NCBI GenBank assembly: GCA_913777465.1
Contig: CAJYRQ010000036.1
Coordinates: 1-64,000, forward strand
Length of the DNA: 64,000 nt
Source of the DNA: an uncultured Chryseobacterium sp.
GTDB taxonomy: Bacteria; Bacteroidota; Bacteroidia; Flavobacteriales; Weeksellaceae
Direction of reading: 5' to 3'
Below are positions 60,495 through 64,000 of this stretch, piece by piece (the first letter of the stretch is position 1; the number at the start of each line of letters is the position of its first letter). The position numbers were made by a program, and so were the translations under genes. The notes beneath the pieces were generated by a model, which was given only the letters and a program-made list of their open reading frames with translations, ran no database searches and was not told where the DNA came from.

Positions 60495-61181
60495 ATGAGC
60501 AACAGAATATTATTAGTAGAAGATGACCAGAGTTTCGGGGCAGTGCTGAAGGATTATTTAACGATAAATAATTTCGAAGTTACTCTTGCTACCGATGGAG
60601 AACAGGGATTGAAAGAATTTACGGAGAACGAATTCGACATCTGTATTTTCGACGTGATGATGCCGAAAAAAGACGGTTTCTCCTTAGCGGAAGACGTTAA
60701 AAAAATCGATAAAAATACGCCGATTATTTTCCTTACGGCAAGGAATATGAGAGAAGACATTCTGAAAGGTTATCAGCTGGGTGCCGATGATTATATCACC
60801 AAGCCTTTTGATACGGAATTGCTTTTGTATAAGATCAAAGCCATTCTTCAGAGAAGCTCCACCCTGGAAAACGAAGAACAGGAACAGTTCAAGATCAGCA
60901 ATATTTTCTTCGATTCCATGTTGAGACAGCTGCGTGTGGGCGATAACGAATATAAGCTTTCGCCGAAAGAAAACGAGTTGCTGAAGCTCCTGTGCATCCA
61001 CAGAAACGATTTCATGCCGCGGGATCTTGCCTTAAGAAAAATCTGGAAAAAAGAGAACTATTTTACAGCAAGAAGCATGGACGTTTACATTGCAAAACTC
61101 CGTAAGCTGCTGAAAGACGACGAAGGATTGGAAATCATTAACGTACACGGTGAAGGATTCAGGCTTCTGGTTAAGAATTAA
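60495..61181 (+). CDS. OmpR-family response regulator
   Basis: The 228-residue regulator has a receiver domain with the acidic pair VEDDQ, the phospho-acceptor Asp in IFDVMMPKKDG near residue 53, and the switch Lys in ITKPFD. A winged-helix DNA-binding domain follows, with SPKENELLKLLC and MDVYIAKLRKLLKDDEGLEI. It should be phosphorylated by the neighbouring kinase and act as a transcription factor. Whether it controls the downstream metal genes is inferred from position only. Confidence 0.95.
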   Translation: MSNRILLVEDDQSFGAVLKDYLTINNFEVTLATDGEQGLKEFTENEFDICIFDVMMPKKDGFSLAEDVKKIDKNTPIIFLTARNMREDILKGYQLGADDYITKPFDTELLLYKIKAILQRSSTLENEEQEQFKISNIFFDSMLRQLRVGDNEYKLSPKENELLKLLCIHRNDFMPRDLALRKIWKKENYFTARSMDVYIAKLRKLLKDDEGLEIINVHGEGFRLLVKN

Positions 61182-61208
61182 TTCGTAAATATCGATTACA
61201 AAAATAAA

Positions 61209-61243
61209 ATTAGCAAAGCAATTCAAAATGTTTTGCTAATTTT
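61209..61243 (+). terminator. rho-independent terminator, overlapping a promoter
   Basis: ATTAGCAAA (61209-61217) pairs with TTTGCTAAT (61232-61240), then T residues follow. The right arm contains the TAatTTTG element of the next gene. Confidence 0.7.
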
Positions 61244-61244
61244 G
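61237..61244 (+). promoter_or_regulatory. -7 promoter element of the NPPHG lipoprotein
   Basis: TAatTTTG lies six bases before ATG 61251. It supports the start at 61251 rather than an upstream TTG at 61233. Confidence 0.6.
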
Positions 61245-61250
61245 TTTTAT

Positions 61251-61883
61251 ATGAAGAATACATTTTTGGGTCTGATGATCTTATCCATACTAGCTGTTTC
61301 CTGTAAAAAAGACGAAAAAGCCACCTATATTACGGAAGAAGCGGGCGCTGAACAGCCGGCGGCTCCTGTAAACCAGGCTCCCAAGGCCTCTTTGATTGAC
61401 CAGGCGGGCATTACTACGGGTTCCGGGACCGCAACCGTAACATCGGCCGGGATGAATCCACCTCACGGACAGCCGGGACACCGGTGCGATATTCCGGTTG
61501 GGCAGCCTTTAAATTCGGCTCCACAACAGCAAAACGCACAGAACGTCGCAGTAAATACCCAGCAGGGACAGGCCATCCAGATCGATCCGAATGCCTTACA
61601 GCCCGGAAAATTCACTGTTGATAAAAGCGGAAAAGCAAAAACGGTAACTGCAAAAGGCATGAATCCGCCGCACGGAGAGCCGGGACACCGATGCGATATT
61701 CCAGTCGGACAGCCTCTGAACAGCAAACCGGCTCCTGTACAGCAGCCCGCTCCGGCAGTGGCACAAAATACTCCGTCTCCGGCTTCCACACCGGCACCTA
61801 CAGGACCAAAACCGGCAGTAAACCCTCCACATGGAGAGCCCTGGCACAACTGCGCCGTGAAAGTTGGTGACGTTTTGCCGTAA
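61251..61883 (+). CDS. surface lipoprotein with three NPPHGxPxHxC motifs
   Basis: The 210-residue protein has a lipoprotein signal (LAVSC, Cys at about residue 18) followed by KKDEKA, close to the flavobacterial surface-export signal. The rest is a low-complexity Pro/Ala/Gln linker with three copies of a motif: MNPPHGQPGHRCDIPVGQPL, then MNPPHGEPGHRCDIPVGQPL, and a last, shorter NPPHGEPWHNCAVKVGD. Each supplies two His and one Cys, a likely metal or haem site. Similar motifs occur in uncharacterised flavobacterial proteins. The gene lies between the two-component system and the HMA-TonB receptor. Confidence 0.85.
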   Translation: MKNTFLGLMILSILAVSCKKDEKATYITEEAGAEQPAAPVNQAPKASLIDQAGITTGSGTATVTSAGMNPPHGQPGHRCDIPVGQPLNSAPQQQNAQNVAVNTQQGQAIQIDPNALQPGKFTVDKSGKAKTVTAKGMNPPHGEPGHRCDIPVGQPLNSKPAPVQQPAPAVAQNTPSPASTPAPTGPKPAVNPPHGEPWHNCAVKVGDVLP

Positions 61884-61889
61884 ATTTTG

Positions 61890-61897
61890 TACTTTTG
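61890..61897 (+). promoter_or_regulatory. -7 promoter element four bases before a GTG start
   Basis: TAcTTTTG at 61890-61897 matches TAnnTTTG; CATC follows and then GTG at 61902. It supports that start. Confidence 0.58.
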
Positions 61898-61901
61898 CAT
61901 C

Positions 61902-62276
61902 GTGAAATTATTTCAGATCATAACACTTATTTTCTGTTTGGGAATTTTTCTGGTTCCTAAAGATAATTTCTATGCCCAGAATATGCAGGAAATCTGCTGC
62001 AAAAATGATTCTGAAATGAGCTGCTGCAAAAAAGAGCATCAGCATCAGCAACACTCCAAAGAAAATCATGGTAAGGAAGAGAATCAATCTTCATGTAACG
62101 ACGATTGCTGTTCTACCTGCATTACCTGCTACACTTATATAGAAACGTCGTGCACAAAGAATCTGCAGGCAGAGATTCTGTATTACCCATCCAATAAAAA
62201 TTTACTGTTCGAATATTCGGACCCTTCTCTCTCAGACCGTTTAAAAGAGATCTGGCAACCGCCGAAAATAGGTTAA
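61902..62276 (+). CDS. secreted Cys/His-rich protein
   Basis: From GTG 61902 the product is 124 residues with a signal peptide ending NFYAQ. The mature part is packed with Cys and His: EICCKND, MSCCKKEHQHQQHSKENH, and CNDDCCSTCITCYTY, about 12 Cys and 6 His in 70 residues. A calmer C-terminus follows (EILYYPSNKNLLFEYSDP). Such content suggests soft-metal or copper chelation in the periplasm or outside. It lies just before the HMA-TonB receptor. The open frame extends to a TTG at 61887; the promoter element favours the GTG. Confidence 0.78.
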   Translation: MKLFQIITLIFCLGIFLVPKDNFYAQNMQEICCKNDSEMSCCKKEHQHQQHSKENHGKEENQSSCNDDCCSTCITCYTYIETSCTKNLQAEILYYPSNKNLLFEYSDPSLSDRLKEIWQPPKIG

Positions 62277-62383
62277 TTAAATACACTTAACAATGTATCA
62301 GTTTAGCAATTGATCAATGATTTTCAGATGATCACTTTGCTACATCGAGACATTAATTTAATTAATCTAAATTTTTTAAACCC

Positions 62384-64000
62384 ATGAAATTATATATTTC
62401 CAGGATTATTCTTGGTATATTCTTAGTATCCGCCTCATTGATATCGGCTCAAAATCTTTCTAAAAACAGTTTTACGGTAAAAGGAAACTGCAACATGTGC
62501 AAAGAAAGGATTGAAAGTACTGCCAGAAAAGCAGGGGCCAAAACGGCGGTTTACTCCGTTGATCTTCAGACGTTAACCATAGAAACAGACAATGCCGTTT
62601 CGGCAGACGAAATCTTAAAAGAAGTTGCTGATGCCGGCCATGACAATGAAAAATTCAAAGCTTCTGAAAGCAGCTATCAGGCCCTTCCCGACTGCTGCCA
62701 TTATGAGCGGAATTCACAGGCTGTAACAACAGAAAAGCACGATCATCCTGTAAAAAAGGAAAATGAATTTTACGTAAAGGGCAACTGCGAATCCTGCAAG
62801 GCCAGGATTGAAAAAGCAGCTAAAGAGGCCGGCGCCGATGCCGCCGAATGGAATGCGGAAACCCAGACCGTAGCTTTAGATTTTAATCCTACCAAAACCT
62901 CATCCGATAAGATTTTAAGGAAAATAGCAGAGGTCGGTCACGATAATGAAAAGTATAAGTCCAGCGACAATACCTATAAAAACCTTCCTTCCTGCTGCCT
63001 ATACGACCGGAACATTGCTTTCGGGGAAGCCAATCCGAAGGTTCATTTGGAAGAAGCTGAAGCACAGGACCTTTCGGAACACAGTGTTTCCAGTGCTGAA
63101 ATTTCTGCCGGAAAGGCCATTGAAGGCGTTACGGTGACGGGATCCAAAGCGGCCACTTCATTACAGAAAAAAGAGGCCGGACTCGTTTTTAACATCGATA
63201 AAAAAGAATTGCTGAAAGCCGCCTGCTGCAACTTATCCGAAAGCTTTGAAACCAACGCCACGGTAGATGTCTCTTTCAGCAATGCCGTGACGGGCACCAA
63301 ACAGCTGAAAATGCTTGGACTGGATCAGAAATACACCAGCTTAACGAAAGAGTTGCTGCCCGAGATCAGGGGACTGGCCTCTCCATACGGACTGAGTTTC
63401 ATCCCGGGACGGTGGATCGAAAGCATCCAGCTGACCAAAGGCGGGAGCACGGTATCCAACGGCTACGAAAGTATCACCGGACAGATCAATACCGAATTGC
63501 TGAAAAATGCCAAAGAGCCAGAGACTTCATTAAACTTGTTCGCCGATTTCAACGGAAGAGCCGAAGCGAATATTACCAGCGTTTTGCCGATCAATGAAAA
63601 ATGGTCGCAGACCTTTCTGCTTCACGGAAACGGCACCTTCGGCAATACGGATATGAATGAAGACGGTTTCCTGGACCGCCCGAAAGGAACCCAGCTGAAT
63701 GCCGCTTACCTTTTAAATTATAACGACCTGGAAAAATCGGGATTAGGTTCACATTTCGGGATTAATTTCATCAAGGATGAGAGGACTTCCGGACAGATTG
63801 GTTTTGATAAAAAAATCCCTCAGGAAAAGCAATCACTCTATGGAGTAGGCATTGATATTTCCAGATTCCAGGTGTGGAATAAGACCGGCTATGTTTTTAA
63901 AGGAAAACCGTACCAGAGCTTGGGCTGGATGAACCAGTATACCTATCATCAGCAGGACAGCTTCTTCGGATTGAGGAATTATTCCGGAAAGCAGCAGACG
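62384..64000 (+). CDS. TonB-dependent receptor with two tandem N-terminal HMA domains (partial)
   Basis: The gene runs off the window; 539 residues are visible. A signal peptide ending LISAQ is followed by two heavy-metal-associated domains, residues 30-106 and 128-206. Each has a VKGNCxxCK metal motif (Cys36/39 and Cys135/138) and ends in LPxCCxY (104-105 and 204-205). An acidic linker leads to the receptor plug (EGVTVTGSKAATSL, then ACCNLSESFETN at 280-291, and GGSTVSNGYESITGQIN), and the beta barrel starts near 380. It should import a metal or metal complex through the outer membrane. HMA domains replace the usual carboxypeptidase-like N-terminal domain. Copper is the best guess. Confidence 0.93.
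   Translation, partial: MKLYISRIILGIFLVSASLISAQNLSKNSFTVKGNCNMCKERIESTARKAGAKTAVYSVDLQTLTIETDNAVSADEILKEVADAGHDNEKFKASESSYQALPDCCHYERNSQAVTTEKHDHPVKKENEFYVKGNCESCKARIEKAAKEAGADAAEWNAETQTVALDFNPTKTSSDKILRKIAEVGHDNEKYKSSDNTYKNLPSCCLYDRNIAFGEANPKVHLEEAEAQDLSEHSVSSAEISAGKAIEGVTVTGSKAATSLQKKEAGLVFNIDKKELLKAACCNLSESFETNATVDVSFSNAVTGTKQLKMLGLDQKYTSLTKELLPEIRGLASPYGLSFIPGRWIESIQLTKGGSTVSNGYESITGQINTELLKNAKEPETSLNLFADFNGRAEANITSVLPINEKWSQTFLLHGNGTFGNTDMNEDGFLDRPKGTQLNAAYLLNYNDLEKSGLGSHFGINFIKDERTSGQIGFDKKIPQEKQSLYGVGIDISRFQVWNKTGYVFKGKPYQSLGWMNQYTYHQQDSFFGLRNYSGKQQT

Noticed and set aside
61290-61900. Cys/Gly-rich minus-strand frames opposite the NPPHG lipoprotein
   Set aside because: The repeats of the real gene create matching antisense repeats. 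The plus gene has a signal peptide, lipobox and promoter.

Overview
This window looks like chromosomal DNA of a Chryseobacterium-like flavobacterium (Bacteroidota, Weeksellaceae). The support is the TAnnTTTG -7 promoter element in front of many genes, the near absence of Shine-Dalgarno sites, four proteins with type IX secretion (T9SS) type B sorting domains, lipoproteins with acidic export signals after the lipidated cysteine, a Rho factor with a very long Asn/Gln-rich insertion, the exosortase XrtF pair, several Bacteroidota-only DUF families, and three large TonB-dependent receptors. I saw no rRNA, tRNA, CRISPR array, prophage or insertion sequence.

Layout. 1-5.3 kb: small secreted proteins and lipoproteins, a GH3-family adenylating enzyme and an MFS transporter. 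5.3-17.3 kb: four large paralogous T9SS type B surface proteins, with dnaB and rnhA lying between the second and third. Two have a PPC-like N-terminus and two an L-type lectin N-terminus. 17.6-20.7 kb: a nitroreductase followed by nadB and nadC of NAD synthesis. 20.9-26.1 kb: a TonB receptor, a small putative haem membrane protein, asd and a cation efflux carrier. 26.4-31.4 kb: the XrtF pair, diverging from a cell-wall-sugar salvage group (AmgK-like kinase, RapZ-C-like protein, MurU-like nucleotidyltransferase) that is interrupted by an AT-rich GxxExxY gene flanked by inverted repeats, and then a LOG protein. 31.7-37.4 kb: a TonB receptor and DUF5689 lipoprotein diverging from a secreted endo/exonuclease, a possible nucleic-acid scavenging set. 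37.9-42.7 kb: superoxide dismutase, rho, DUF4293 and an M28 peptidase. 42.8-57.5 kb: housekeeping genes, namely an ABC exporter, psd-cdsA-LUD, ftsH-rsfS, birA, the LptF/G-tgt-DUF4296-glycosyltransferase operon, DUF4271-hemD and a prolyl oligopeptidase. 58.2-64 kb: an SRPBCC protein, a two-component system and a metal-related gene set that runs off the right edge.

The most interesting part is the right end. A surface lipoprotein with three NPPHGxPxHxC motifs, a secreted Cys/His-rich protein and a TonB-dependent receptor with two tandem N-terminal heavy-metal-associated (HMA) domains lie in a row behind a histidine kinase and response regulator. Together they read as a candidate copper or soft-metal capture, sensing and uptake locus. 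No member has a function I can name with certainty.

Other structure worth attention: divergent overlapping promoters between rho and the DUF4293 gene; five genes whose start codon lies exactly four bases after a TAnnTTTG box, suggesting leaderless mRNAs; a dispersed intergenic repeat family with at least six copies; mosaic exchange among the four T9SS type B genes; and a short remnant of a T9SS type A protein near 44.8 kb. Start codons were moved from the longest open frame where a promoter, signal peptide or family length supports it (rho, DUF4293, DUF4296, the polyprenol glycosyltransferase, the LOG protein, the 61.25 kb lipoprotein and the 61.9 kb Cys/His-rich protein).
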